From Phytophthora sp. 'mugwort' (taxonomy: Eukaryota; Oomycota; Peronosporomycetes; Peronosporales; Peronosporaceae): a stretch of 64,000 nt of DNA. Both the position numbers and the translations under genes were made by a program. Under the pieces are notes generated by a model. It was not told the origin of the DNA. It was given only the letters and a program-made list of their open reading frames with translations, and made no database searches. Each line of letters opens with the position of its first letter. Position 1 is the stretch's first letter. Shown here in pieces: positions 20,146-31,178 of the stretch. The stretch spans positions 1,860,001-1,924,000 of the forward strand of contig JAUCEF010000018.1 of assembly GCA_033558025.1 (NCBI GenBank). Reading direction: 5' to 3'.

Positions 20146-21264
20146 CTATGCGCTGGGATCTCCGCTGTGCGACCGACTGCTCGAGCTGTCGGCGCTTCGC
20201 GTGCTGGCGATGGAGCTGCGATGCTGTTTCTTCATCGCGCGGAGCACGTCGCCCAGCAGCTCCCGTACCGTCTCCAGAAGGGACTGTTCCGCCGCCTCAC
20301 GGTTCGCGCGTTCAGCCTCGCTCAAGACGTCGTAGGCAGCGTGATATGCCACTATGAACGTCAGGTCGGGCACAGCGCCCAGAATGCTGTCCACGATGAG
20401 CTTCGCGCGCGGAATCTGGAAGCTGGACGTGACGACGTGCACGCGCTCGATGCGCAGATGCCGGAGCGACGGGATCAGCTGGATGACGTTGTCGATCATA
20501 GTCGTCTGACCAATGTAGCAAACGCAACGCAGAGTTCTAAGCACCTTTGTCCAGCAAAACACTTTTACTACCAACGTCAAATCACTCACCGCAGAGCAGT
20601 CCATCATGATATGGTGCGGCGAGATGCCCGCCTCCACGAGTTCATTTCGGATGGCCTCCGTCTGCACAAGGCCTTCTCGCTCGTTCTCTCCGCCTGTAGG
20701 TACCTGCAACACAGGCATTAATATATATTAGTCTTCCACAACCCTCTTAAACTAATGTTGCTACCAGCGTACGAGATAGCAGAAGGCGTTTGCTTGATGC
20801 TGAGCGTAGACTCGCATGGTGTCCCAGTAAAGATCAACGGCTCTGGAGATGCGGGTCTTGCCCAGCGGCGTTACCCCACCCCGTCTATCCAGCACGTCAC
20901 CCAGGATGAGGATCACCTGGCTGTCGGTCGTAGCATGGAATGCCATGGCATCGTCGTCCTCGGGGATGCTCTTGAGGTTGGGCGATACCGCGGGATGGCG
21001 CGGTTTATGGCGCTGGGGGTACACGCCGTCAAGCATAAGGCCTTCACGGAAAAGGTCGAGGCCCGCAGCCGCCAGTAGCGCTATGTTGTTGCCGCGCACT
21101 TGCTTAGCCTTGCGCTTGGCGCCGCCCGGATTCTTCTTGCGACCGCTCATGGAGTCCATCGGGAGCACGGTGCCCTTCATGCGCGGGCACACGACGTCCA
21201 CCGTCACATCTGCGGCTCTTGAAGCGCACGCGAAGCCCGGCGAGCTGAGGAAAGTTGCCGGCAT
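20146..21264 (-). CDS. DUF218 (YdcF-like) domain protein
   Basis: Three exons join in frame: 21264-20773, 20703-20590 and 20505-20146. The introns are 20704-20772 and 20506-20589. The second intron is 84 bp and has no stop, so an unspliced reading is also open, but GTGAGT/CAG borders and the family alignment favour splicing. The DUF218 core is clear: LILGDVLDRRGGVTPLGKTR, then VPTGGENEREGLVQTEAIRN, then VHVVTSSFQIPRAKLIVDSI. Bacterial relatives (YdcF, SanA) act at or near membranes, with S-adenosylmethionine binding reported for YdcF; the eukaryotic role is unknown. ATG 21264 is favoured because it leaves 153 bp to the divergent TTC8 start; ATG 21363 is in frame too. Confidence 0.8.
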
Positions 21265-21417
21265 GGCGGTTAGGAACTTTTGATGATATCTGCGTCGCTT
21301 GAGTACTGGTACAACATACTTTACCGTATTTTCTAGGATAGCTTTGGTGGTACCGTGTACCAATTTTGCCCAACTTGAAGCGACGCAGTGGGATCATTGA
21401 GACTTACGGGGACGAGC
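21265..21417. promoter_or_regulatory. Shared divergent promoter region
   Basis: 153 bp separate the ATGs of two divergent genes (DUF218 protein, minus; TTC8, plus), so it must hold both promoters. No specific element is obvious. Confidence 0.45.
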
Positions 21418-23016
21418 ATGACGGACTTCAATGCGCTGGACCAGGTGGACCCGTTCTACATGGCGTTGCTGCGTTCGCGTCAACGGAGATTCGCCGATTG
21501 CATCGACATTTGCACGGACATCCTGGCCCAGAACCCGTACGATCAGGCGGCGTGGGTGACAAAGACCAAAGCCATGACCATGCAGAACTTCATCGACGAC
21601 TCAGAGCTGGAGGAGGACGGCGCGGCAGATTTGCTCATGGATGACAACGTCATGGCGTCAATGCCGCGACCGGGCACGTCGCTCAACCGGCCGAACTCAC
21701 GGGCGGACACTGGCGACCCGAGTCTGCGCCCCATGACAGCAACGGGCCGCCCACTCAGCGGCTTTGCCAGACCCGGAACGAGCTCGAGACCCGGGACGGG
21801 CAGTATGTCGGTGGATCGCGCGCTACAGGGCAATCGGCCTGGTACTTCTCGTCCGGCGACGACGTTGGGACGACAAGTGAGACTTGGTACGGCGTCGATG
21901 CAGGCGTCCGACTCGGGAGTGTTCATTGACGCGAACCGCCTCGACTTCAAGCGGTACGCGAAGCGGCCAGCGATTGCGAAGGCGTTGGTTGATTATTTGC
22001 TCTACTGTGAGCATAACCCACGGAAAGCACTTGAGCTGGCTGCAGAGGCGACCGTGGCCGCCGACTACAAAGACTGGTGGTGGAAGGCGAGACTGGGTAA
22101 ATGCTACTACCAGCTTGGACTCTTCCGCGACGCGGAAAAGCAATTCGAGTCGTCGCTACGTAACCAGGACATGGTCATCACATTTCTAGAACTAGGCAAG
22201 GTATATCTGCGTCTTGACCAGCCGAATACAGCGCTGGACAGGTACGAGAAAGGCAAGAGCAAGTTCCCTGGCGATACTCAGCTCTTGGTGAGCATTGCAC
22301 GTGTTCACGATATGCTCAACGACGTCGAGAAGAGTGTCAGCGTGTATAAAGAGGTGCTCCAGCTAGATGCATCCAACATTGAGGCCATCGCATGCCTCGC
22401 GTCAAATTACTTCTATACAGATCACCCCGAGGTTGCGCTGCGTTACTACCGGCGCCTGCTGCAGATGGACGTGAACACTGCCGAGCTCTGGTGCAACATC
22501 GGACTCTGCTGCTTCTATGCCTCGCAGTATGATATGACACTATCGTGCTTCGATCGCGCACTTTCACTCGCGTCGGACGACTGCATGGCCGACGTCTGGT
22601 ACAATATCGGTCAGGTTGCCATTGGGATCGGAGACCTTGGTCTTGCTTACCAGGCCTTTAAGATCGCAGTGTCGGTCGACAGCAATCACGCCGAATCGTA
22701 CAACAATCTTGGAGTGCTTGAGTTGCGCAAGGGCAACCTGGACCAGGCCCGAGCCAGCTTCCAGCTCTCCGAGTCGCTTGCAGACTTCATGTTCGAGCCC
22801 AGCTACAACCGCGGTACGCCAGATCTGCTCTCAGCTTTGAAAGCATCGATTCTAACCAATATGTTGCTTTGATGTTGGACAGCTCTGCTCGCATACAAGG
22901 TGGGCGACTTCCACGACTCGTTCACCAAGGTTAATCGATCGCTCACAACGAATCCGACGCACAGCGACTCGTTGGAGCTCAAGAAACAGCTGCAGCAATT
23001 CCTCACCATGCTGTAA
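21418..23016 (+). CDS. TTC8: Tetratricopeptide repeat protein 8 (BBS8)
   Basis: Two exons, 21418-22813 and 22883-23016, about 509 residues. The N-terminus (DPFYMALLRSRQRRFADCID) and the following stretch with repeated RPGTS-type motifs (residues 80-160) are characteristic of TTC8/BBS8. At least eight TPR units follow (for example WWWKARLGKCYYQLGLFRDA and AELWCNIGLCCFYASQYDM). The intron joins FEPSYNR to ALLAYKVGDFHDSF, which matches the family C-terminus ending HSDSLELKKQLQQFLTML. TTC8 is a BBSome subunit that moves membrane proteins in and out of cilia. In a zoospore-forming oomycete it would serve the flagella. Confidence 0.9.
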
Positions 23017-23394
23017 GCACTTTGGAACAATGTCAAAGCGGAGAATAGCAAAGCACAGGACAACCCGGATCTGCAACAAACCAACGAACGCGACAACAAT
23101 CAACTAAATCCGTGCATATATGAAAGAATACCGTCGTGCCCTATCTCGTAAAGCAATAAGGCCTGAGTGAGAAGCAGGGAAATATCACACCAAACGAAGA
23201 GCCCTAACAACCTCTCGGGGTCGACCACCTACCTGGTCCGGCTTCTCTTGTTTCTGTCTTGCTCGATAGCGTCTCGGTCGTTTTATCGGTGAGCATCCTG
23301 ACTCTTATGCCGCCTCCGTGTCCTTCTGGTCGCTGCTCGTCGTGTCGTAACGCATGATTCGCATCTGCCCAGCCTACGCTACGTCGTCTCCAGC
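23017..23394. other. Convergent intergenic region
   Basis: Lies between the 3' ends of TTC8 (plus) and the phosphatase gene (minus). No gene seen; it presumably carries both terminators. Confidence 0.4.
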
Positions 23395-24354
23395 CTACAG
23401 GAAGTAATCGGGCGTACGCTTCTTCTCATTGAAGTTGCTGTCACGTGGGGCGGGGTCGAATTGGATAAACTTGCACGTCTCGTATACCTTGTCTCCATTG
23501 CGGTCGGCCATGACCTCATCGATCTCCATTAACGCGGCCTGGTTGCCGCAGCGATAGCAGTAGTTGGGTGCACTAAAGATGGTTACGACGCCGCGGTTGT
23601 GGGTCCACTGGTATCCTTCCATGACGAGCTGATGGGCACGTGCAATGAACGTGAGTCCGTTGCTGCGCTTGAACTGCTCCGTGATGTCCTGGCCGAACGT
23701 GTAGCCGGCGCCGCGGGGGGAGATACCCCATCCGCAGCGGTCGTCGGGGTCGGACCACACAAGGTCACACATAGGTCCCTCGTGTGGGACCTCCTGCACG
23801 CGATCGAGCGCACGGGCGTGATCCAGCGTGTCAATGGAGGGCGACAGGCCGCCGTGCATGCAGAAGACGCGGTTCTCGATGAGCGCCGTCATGGGCAGGT
23901 GATCAAACAGGTCCGTGAAGTATTTCCACACGTTGGCGTTGCCGTACTTGCGCAGACACTCGTCGTAGAAGCCGTAAACCTGCGTGATCTGGCGCGACTC
24001 GTGGTTGCCGCGCAGGATCGTGATGCGCTCGCGGTGGCGAACCTTCAGCGCTACCAAAAGCGCTACGCTCTCAAGAGAGTAGTAGCCGCGGTCCACATAG
24101 TCGCCCATGAACAGGTAATTGGTGTCCGGGCAGGCGCCGCCTATCCGGAAGAGCTCCAGTAGGTCGTAAAACTGGCCGTGGATGTCGCCGCAGACCGTCA
24201 CGGGACACCTCACGGGCTGTACGTTGGACTCGCCCGCCAGGATCTCCTTGGCCTTCTGGCATAGCTCGTAGATCTCCGTCTCCGTCAGGTTCTCGGCGCG
24301 ACGCAGGCGGTCGATCTGAGCGTCCAGCGCCTTCATCTCCCCGCGCGAGTCCAT
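23395..24354 (-). CDS. Serine/threonine protein phosphatase 2A catalytic subunit
   Basis: A 319-residue intronless protein, a little over the usual 309. All metal-site motifs of the PPP family are present: [41 protein letters not shown], and the distal His residues in MHGGLSPS and [12 protein letters not shown]. The [12 protein letters not shown] stretch and the C-terminal TPDYFL are diagnostic for PP2A rather than PP4, PP6 or PP1; the final Leu is the carboxymethylation site and the Tyr a phosphorylation site. It dephosphorylates many substrates as part of heterotrimers in cytosol and nucleus. Start at ATG 24354. Confidence 0.95.
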   Translation of the reverse strand: MDSRGEMKALDAQIDRLRRAENLTETEIYELCQKAKEILAGESNVQPVRCPVTVCGDIHGQFYDLLELFRIGGACPDTNYLFMGDYVDRGYYSLESVALLVALKVRHRERITILRGNHESRQITQVYGFYDECLRKYGNANVWKYFTDLFDHLPMTALIENRVFCMHGGLSPSIDTLDHARALDRVQEVPHEGPMCDLVWSDPDDRCGWGISPRGAGYTFGQDITEQFKRSNGLTFIARAHQLVMEGYQWTHNRGVVTIFSAPNYCYRCGNQAALMEIDEVMADRNGDKVYETCKFIQFDPAPRDSNFNEKKRTPDYFL

Positions 24355-24719
24355 GCTCCGTCTAATACAACCACTAGCTCCGTGTGCTTGGTGGGGAACA
24401 CTCGAGTGGGGGGCGAATTCCCCCTTCTGGCTTTGGGATCGCGATAACCTGTGGCATCTAATACCGCTCAGCCAATCACACGACCAATAGCACTATTAGA
24501 GCGTGCGAATTGGTAGCAAATTTAGTGTAGGATAGGACCTACACAGTACTGCTATAATGAAAACCTTCAATTCATAAATTATGACAGGAGTCACGAAAAG
24601 CTGAAGGTCAAACTATAGTTGAAGTATAAGAATAGGAGCCCGAAGCGACGCAGGGCGCTTCCCATTCCCGGAGAAACCAACGAACCACCCGACGCGACGA
24701 CCGCAGGCAGGCTGAGGAA
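24355..24719. promoter_or_regulatory. Divergent promoter region
   Basis: 365 bp between the ATGs of the phosphatase gene (minus) and a nine-exon gene (plus). An imperfect CCAAT lies at 24471-24475. No firm element. Confidence 0.35.
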
Positions 24720-26201
24720 ATGTCGAGGAAGCACCACTACGTGCCCAAGAAGGAAGCCTCCGACAGCTTCGAGGAGCTCTCAGCCAAGCTCACGGCTGAC
24801 CTGCGCAACCATGTGCGCTTCATGGCCGACTACCCCGTGCTCTCGGACGAATGGGTCCAGATGGCCGAGCAGATTGGCCGCATCGGCCACATAACCGAGA
24901 TGGAGCGACAACTACCTAAGAAACATGATGCCACGCTCTGGGAGTGCGAAGAGATCGCGCTGCGGTGCGTGGCCACATGATGTTACTCTGGACAAGTGCT
25001 GATCGGGAGTGTCAATGCTAATTATTGTTGCCGTTTAGCTACCTTCTGGAGGACGGCAAGCTGAACTTGTTGGTGAAAGAGTAATTAATTTTGTTCAGCA
25101 AGAGCCACGATGCTGACGATGCCTGGATGACGTTTAATGCAGGTGTCTGCGCAATCTCGTGGACTACAACACCTACCTCAAGCGCATCATCGAGCGCGGT
25201 CCTGTGAAGGTGAGTAAAGCGATACCAGGTGCTGAAGTCGAAACGCTAGCATGCATTTATCGTTTTGATTGCAGAGCGAGACAATGGCAACACTGGAGAA
25301 GTTCGAGCATGGCATGGGCTTAACGTTGAAGAATGCCTGGCTCCATGCTGAGGCAGTCCAGGTGAGGCAAGAATGGTGTCAGAAGTTGCCAAACGTTTTT
25401 GTTGCACAGAGAGACTAACGATACGTTTCAGACCACTGACCTTCCTCTGCTGATCGAGTACATTCACGATATTTTAATCTATTGCCTCGAGCACCCAGAC
25501 GTAAGATCCCATCTTAAGCTCAATTCTGTACTCCATGTGAAATTCTTAACCGAATACTAATTTGTTGTTTGGTACGCGTCCAGTATCTATCGAACAAGAC
25601 GATAGACAACTGTCAGGAAGTCACGGTCATTCACTTTTTGCTTGGACTTTGCAGACAGCTAGATTCCATCGATGAATCACGGTAAGCGGGGGAGTGACTT
25701 AATGAATAATTGGTTCAATGCTTCGTATGGTGCTTTCGACTCATATGCTGTCATATGGGCAGAATCATGCCGTTGCTGGCGGAGAAGCGTGTTTTCGCGC
25801 TGCTGGCTATGCATCTGAGCACACATATTAACCTTTTAAGCGTAAGAGCGGTCGACTTGCTGTTGGCCGAGACGTCGAGATACTAAAATGTATTGCTCTG
25901 TTTTTTTTTAGGCGGCAGACGTCGCCGTAGGCGCTGAAGTTCTTGCGCTCATCTCCAGTACAGAAGACTTTGATTCCCACGACGACTACTACGTGGATTC
26001 CCCCGAAGCTGAGTCAGCACTGCTTTCCTTCTATGGTGGGTATTCCCAGCGTCGATATCATACTAGATTCGATATGAAACTCACTCATTTCCTTGCTGCC
26101 CAGACGACTACCTTGAGGAGGCAAGCGAAGACCTCGACACACGCAAACGATTGCGCCCCCTGCTTGACGCGGTGCGGCAGCTCAACTATAATCGCAAGTA
26201 G
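24720..26201 (+). CDS. Conserved hypothetical helical protein, nine exons
   Basis: I do not recognise the family. Nine exons join in frame to 302 residues: 24720-24964, 25039-25080, 25143-25209, 25275-25361, 25432-25500, 25584-25681, 25763-25841, 25912-26035 and 26104-26201. Eight introns of 60-82 bp all have GT-AG ends, unusually many for this window. The protein is acidic and predicted helical throughout, without membrane segments or a signal peptide (MSRKHHYVPKKEASDSFEEL ... DYLEEASEDLDTRKRLR). Alternating Leu-rich helices (HFLLGLCRQLDSI, LLAMHLSTHINLLSAADV) suggest an armadillo/HEAT-like scaffold. It is close to PP2A and TTC8, but I draw no functional conclusion. Confidence 0.8.
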
Positions 26202-26587
26202 CTCGCAACTGCAGTTGCGTTTGTCGTGTGTGGTTCCATACTTGTAGCTCCAATAGCCTATCGTGGCGCCTACGACGACGCATTCCCGTAGTTATAACCG
26301 AATGAATCATCATTGCTCTAAAACCGAAGCGCAGCCATGTCTGCATTAAAAAAAATGGCTCGTCACATGGCTATACTCAATTGGTACACGGTACCACCTT
26401 CATCCACGACCCTCTAATCAGGTCGGGTTTGCCAATCTGAACGAAGCAGCCTAAAAGGCAAGAAACGTCGCCGACTCTGGACTTGCCGCCGTGCGCGGGC
26501 ATCTGCACCGCCTCCCACGGCCCCCGGACCCGTATCAGTCGCGCCAACTGTTAGTCCACATCCGCGCGCAGGTGCTGGCCGCCCGCC
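26202..26587. other. Intergenic, no gene seen
   Basis: Presumed terminator of the nine-exon gene and promoter of the next plus-strand gene; a poly-A run sits at 26347-26353. Confidence 0.4.
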
Positions 26588-28002
26588 ATGATCGCCGAAG
26601 TCAACGAGAACAGTAGCAGCACGTACGAGCCGACGGTGTACACGCTGCTGCTCACTGGCATGTGTCTACTGATGGCGCTGTTCCTACTGACGCGGCTGCT
26701 GGTGGCGCTACGCAACAAGAATAAGCTACTTGCCTGGTCCACAGGCTTCTATTTGCTGTGTCTGCTCTGGACGGGCGTGCGCGCCGCCTACTGGATCATC
26801 ATGTCGACTCAGTCCAGCATGCGCTACCTGACGCTCTACCTGCTCTACTGGTCGCCCACGCCCATCCAGTTCGCCAACTTCTCCTTGCTCATCCTGTTCT
26901 ACATCCAGGTGCTCACGGGCCCAGACTGGCGCTTCAAATGGCGCAACGTCTGTCTGCCGCTGTACCTGCTGCTAACCATGACTATGACCACGTTCACGGT
27001 GGTCTGGGCCTTCAACTCGTCCAACGACATCTCCAAGGCGGGACGTAGGGGAGATGAGTACGACCAAGAGTTCTCCAGAGTATCGGACGTCAGTGTGCAG
27101 CTGAAGTACTCAGCGTTCTCCTTCTTCCTGCTGAGTGTACTATTCGGCGTTTTTGGCTGGAAGATGGCCAACGTAGGTGATGTTTTACTGCGACTATTAG
27201 GTAAAGCAGCGCAGGTGTAAATATGTGTGTGATTGTTGTATTAGGTGGAAAGCTGGAAAAGAAGGCGGCTATTGATCTCGAGACCACGGGTGCGTGACGA
27301 AATGCTGGGAATGGGATGATTAGTGGCAAAACGCAGCAGTCGCACTCATACTACTCATATATTATGCAGAGCCTGGCAGTGATCAACTCACTGCTGTGCC
27401 TGATATTCTTTACGCGAGGAATTCGGGATCTGGCCACGTCTCAAAGTTGGTTCTTGAGCATCTGGAACAACCTGGACATGAACGGCCGCGTGACAACAGT
27501 CGCGTATTTCGTGTTCTTCTGCTTCTGGGAGTTCCTACCTACAATACTATTGCTCTGTTTGATCTCGTCAAAGGCTGGCGGTGTTGGAGGTAAGCACTGA
27601 TAGATGCAGTACCTTGTGGTCTTGGAACTCTGTATGATCACTAATGGTCGTGCCTTTGTCGTGGAAGTAGCTCCAAAGCATGGGCCTGCGTCGCAAAAGC
27701 TACCTGACTACGGTATTTTCCACATTATCAATACAGGTGAGGGCAAGCTTCTGGCCGCAAGCCCTCTCGGAGCAAGCGCATACAGTTCCTACGGAACTCG
27801 AACAGAAGGCACAGTTGGATTTGAGCGAGAACGTGAGTGTCCACGGTGGACACATGGGGGTGACCTCTTTCAAGATCCGCTACGCTATGACTCGGACGAT
27901 GGACCGGTGCCATCGCCACGGCACTTCTCGGATAGTTACAATAGCGACGCGAGCCACAGCAATTACTGCGAACGAGTTTCAGGATATTCAATGGGAATCT
28001 AA
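26588..28002 (+). CDS. Seven-TM protein, TOM1/THH1/GPR137-like
   Basis: Four exons join in frame: 26588-27172, 27245-27289, 27370-27589 and 27671-28002, 393 residues. About seven membrane segments are seen, beginning YTLLLTGMCLLMALFLLTRLL and including YWSPTPIQFANFSLLILFYI. The last ones come from the third exon (SLAVINSLLCLIFF ... FCFWEFLPTILLLCLIS). The tiny 45-nt exon 2 encodes a basic loop (ESWKRRRLLISRPR). The fold and the P-(x)2-Q-F-x-x-F-x-LL motif resemble the TOM1/TOM3/THH1 and GPR137 families of vacuolar or lysosomal membrane proteins. The C-terminal 110 residues are polar and Ser-rich, presumably cytosolic. Family assignment is by resemblance. Confidence 0.75.
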
Positions 28003-28132
28003 CAACCAAATGTCCTCGTATCGTGTATGGCTTTGTGAGTGATACTACTCTTCAAGTCAGTTGATCTCAAGACGAGCAAGAAACAATGGCAAAAGGTAAT
28101 CGCTGTGGAGAACTCGGATCTCATTTGGTAAC

Positions 28133-29710
28133 CTATCTACCTTTACTCGAGCTAGTGCGAGCTGGTGCTCGCGGTACGAGTGGCATTCCACTGAGTGGCA
28201 TGCTCAAGGCTTCATCACCGAGTGAGTTGCTATCTGCTGTGCCTCGTCCGCTGTGTCCAGAGTGCGGCTCCGTTGCGAAGTAAACCGCTGTGGATCGCTG
28301 TTTCTCTCTTTGATTGGGGCTGCGTAAGTGTCCAGGCGGTATCTCGATAGTTTCTGGAGGGACGTCACCCTGCATATCGACAAAGCTCTGGGAGCGGTTG
28401 ATCTTGGAAAACACAAGACGAAGTACTCGCTCACGATCTTCCCAGCTAAGCTGGCGAAGATCCACCTTGTCAGTGAAATGTTGCAGAGGGGCACGTGACA
28501 CCGGGCCATGTCGAGTTGCAGGACTGGTGGTTGGGGATGTTAGCTTCGGGAACCGGAGGCTTGGCTTGATGCCATGCGCGCAATTCACTTCTCGATGGTA
28601 TTGCTCGATCTCACGTTTATGCTTTTCTTTGCGCTCCCGTTCGATTTCGCGCTTGACATGCTCGAGCGAATCCAGAAAGAACTGCTCGACGTCCGTGCGC
28701 TGGTTTAGGATGGTCTGTGCGAGTCGCCTCAAGTTCCGTAGCTCGCGATTCTTGAGTCGTAACAGTTTACGCAGACCCTCCACATCCAGCGTCAACTCCT
28801 CGCGCTCTCGTTCGTGGCGAGAAGCATAGGCATGGGCGTCCCACGACGCGGCAGCTAGACCAGCCCCAAGCTTCTGTTCGGCTTCTCGAAGACTGGTACG
28901 TAATTGTACGAGCTCCCTCGCTTGTCGTTGGGCCTGCTTGGCAAACTCAGCTTCCTTTTGGACCTGCAGTTGCAGCTCAATGTTCAGCGTCTTAGCACGA
29001 ACTTCGAACTGCTGCTTCTCACGCTGCAATTCCTCGGTTATCTGCAGCTGGAACCTTAGTTCCTCACCCATGCGCTTATTGTCCGTCACGATCTTTCGAG
29101 TGTCGGCGTCCAGCCCATTGCGTGCATCTTCCTTGGCCTGCTGCTTGACGACCTCGATCTTTTTTTCGTGTTCCTTCTGCAGGCGAGCCTTCTCCTCCAG
29201 AAATTTCCGCTCGAGAGCGCCGGATGTCTCGCGGGCTTGCTCTCTCTCGAGCGTCAACTGTGTGTCAAGGTCCTTCATCTTTGTGGCGATGCTGTCCTTC
29301 ATTTCACGGAAAAGCTCGAGCTGGTGAAGCTCTTCACGCAGATAGAAAATCTGTTCCGATGCAGTTTCTTCTTTGGTAGCAGCTTGTTGAATGAGATGTT
29401 GGCGCTCGGCGTCCCGAGCTTGTTGCAGTTGCTCCAGTGCGAGTGCATGACTCAACCGGGCTGCTGCGAGTTCTTCGCCCAATTTCGTAAGTTGTTTGTC
29501 GCGCGTCTGGATTTCCTTCTGAAAGTAGGCCACAAACTCGTGCGTCTCCTGCTCGCGCTTGTCATGCCTTGCACGTAGCTCGGCATCTTCATCCTGTAGT
29601 TGGGCTACTCGAGCCGCCATCGCTGCCAATTTGTGTTGATCCACCTGCCGGTTGAACAACTCGGTCGCCTCATTGTCGTCGCCTCCAGGAGCTGCACCGT
29701 CAGCCTCCAT
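28133..29710 (-). CDS. BBOF1: Basal body-orientation factor 1 homologue
   Basis: A 525-residue intronless coiled-coil protein; residues 30-330 are almost continuous heptads. Two blocks identify it: LAQTILNQRTDVEQFFLDSL, the counterpart of LAKNILDERTEVERFFLDAL in animal BBOF1 (CCDC176), and LSWEDRERVLRLVFSKIN, the counterpart of LTWEQKEKVLRLLFAKMN. BBOF1 sits at basal bodies and axonemes and keeps motile cilia aligned. Start at ATG 29710. The gene is convergent with the TOM1-like gene, 131 bp between stops. With TTC8 and FUZ it is one of three ciliary genes in this window. Confidence 0.85.
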   Translation of the reverse strand: MEADGAAPGGDDNEATELFNRQVDQHKLAAMAARVAQLQDEDAELRARHDKREQETHEFVAYFQKEIQTRDKQLTKLGEELAAARLSHALALEQLQQARDAERQHLIQQAATKEETASEQIFYLREELHQLELFREMKDSIATKMKDLDTQLTLEREQARETSGALERKFLEEKARLQKEHEKKIEVVKQQAKEDARNGLDADTRKIVTDNKRMGEELRFQLQITEELQREKQQFEVRAKTLNIELQLQVQKEAEFAKQAQRQARELVQLRTSLREAEQKLGAGLAAASWDAHAYASRHEREREELTLDVEGLRKLLRLKNRELRNLRRLAQTILNQRTDVEQFFLDSLEHVKREIERERKEKHKREIEQYHREVNCAHGIKPSLRFPKLTSPTTSPATRHGPVSRAPLQHFTDKVDLRQLSWEDRERVLRLVFSKINRSQSFVDMQGDVPPETIEIPPGHLRSPNQREKQRSTAVYFATEPHSGHSGRGTADSNSLGDEALSMPLSGMPLVPRAPARTSSSKGR

Positions 29711-30078
29711 GGTGACTTGCCAATGCAGCCACTTGGCTCAGGCAGGGAGGTGGTAATGATTGAGAGTACTATCCTTGGCCCGCGGCATAATGTGGGTTAT
29801 TTTCGTATGACTAGTAGAGGTTAACCTACGCAGAGGCAACAGCACCATATTAGCATCATTAATTCTCATAAATTCTTGCTGCTGGTAACATAACCAGCCT
29901 TATTAAAACGCGAGGGATGGATCGACTACGAACGCTTCAGAAACGAAGGAATTCGTGTGAGCTTCGTAAGGATAATGTCGACTACTATAGTTTAAATTCT
30001 AGCGTACACCCTAGCAATTCCCCCACCTTTTGCCATCAACTGCCAGCGCAGACGAGAATCCACAGATAGAAAGCCGGG
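29711..30078. other. Intergenic, no gene seen
   Basis: Upstream of BBOF1 (minus) and downstream of the Cys-rich gene (minus). No features recognised. Confidence 0.4.
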
Positions 30079-31178
30079 CTACGGCAGATTTACGAGCGGG
30101 ATGCTGTACGGCATGCGGTCGTAGTTCTGGTTGACCCCCAGTCTCGGGTCGCCCCTACAGACAAAAGCAAAGCACGCCAAATCCAGCATGGAGTTAAACG
30201 CGTCAGTACAAGCCATTGCTTATCTAGTGCTAGGATATCCTCAAGGTTGCAACTCACTCTCGCGGCGGGAGCAATACCTCTTCTTCCCGGTACATGCGAC
30301 CGGGACTCCGCACGGCCAGCATCGTGGAGCTCTGCGAGCAGTTAGTCCACGTGGGGCAGCAATTGTCGACGCAGGGCGTGCCAGGCGTCTCCACGGACGC
30401 GAGTTCGAACACCTCGGGACGCGTATCGCCTCTCGGCGTGAGGTCTCCAGCGCGGAAGTTGCAGTAGCCGTCCTTGCAGTAGCCGCGCCGCGAGCAAAAG
30501 GCGGCGACATCCACGCGCTGCTTCGTGCTACAGCCGATGCGCACCAGACACTGGCCCAGCTTGCTACAGAAACAACAAGCTCACCGTCAGGAGCTATCAA
30601 AGTGCAACCATCGCCGCCGCCAGCACTACCTGTAGCAAGGACAGAGGTAGCGCCGCGGATCCTGGTACTGCACGGGGCAGACCATCCGACACGCCTCCAC
30701 CTGGTCCGGCAGACATCCTTCCGTCACCGATGATGCAACAGCACAAGCGTGTCAGTTTGTCATGGATGTCACGGACGCCGCTCCACTGGGCAATAGTTTT
30801 GCGCAAAGTCGCGGCGTCGATGCATCGAAAGCACGCACCTGCCGAGACCTGTTGCACCTTGGGCAACGCCACCTTTCACCGCCACACAGAATCGGATGAC
30901 CACCCACGCTACGTCAGTCACCTCGTTCGACAAACTCTTGGCGTACATAACAGAGGCCGCCGAGCGATGGGTGCGAAAACATTTATTTTGATGCTTCCGT
31001 GCAAGGGGACGAGCGAAAGGGGAGTGTTTACGCGTCCTCACGTCTCTCTTCGCTATCGCTCGACAGCCTGCAGGTTCTCACTTGCCTGGGCTAGCGCTTG
31101 ATGCGGGGTCTGCAGCACCAGCGTCGCGAGCAGCAACAACGCGAGCGCCACAGCAGGAGGCTGGATTCTCCGCGCCAT
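30079..31178 (-). CDS. Secreted cysteine-rich protein, function unknown
   Basis: A proposed four-exon model joins in frame to 188 residues: 31178-31082, 30717-30630, 30563-30258 and 30154-30079. The first exon is a clear signal peptide (MARRIQPPAVALALLLLATL then QTPHQALA). The mature part is Cys-rich: CLPDQVEACRMVCP, YLCPCYSKLGQCLVRIGC, FCSRRGYCKDGYC and CVDNCCPTWTNC. That gives at least 15 Cys in 110 residues, suggesting many disulphides and export. No RxLR-type motif follows the signal peptide, so it is not a classic translocated effector. Intron 1 (about 364 bp) is long for this genome and is the least certain join. I do not recognise the family. Confidence 0.65.

Noticed and set aside
20506..20589. 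28 extra residues in the DUF218 protein from reading through
   Set aside because: The stretch has no stop but has good GTGAGT and CAG borders, and removing it restores the family spacing, so it is called an intron.
27833..27874. A 42-bp intron in the last exon of the TOM1-like gene
   Set aside because: Borders exist and the length is a multiple of three, but 42 bp is below the other introns here (50 bp or more) and the frame is open without it.
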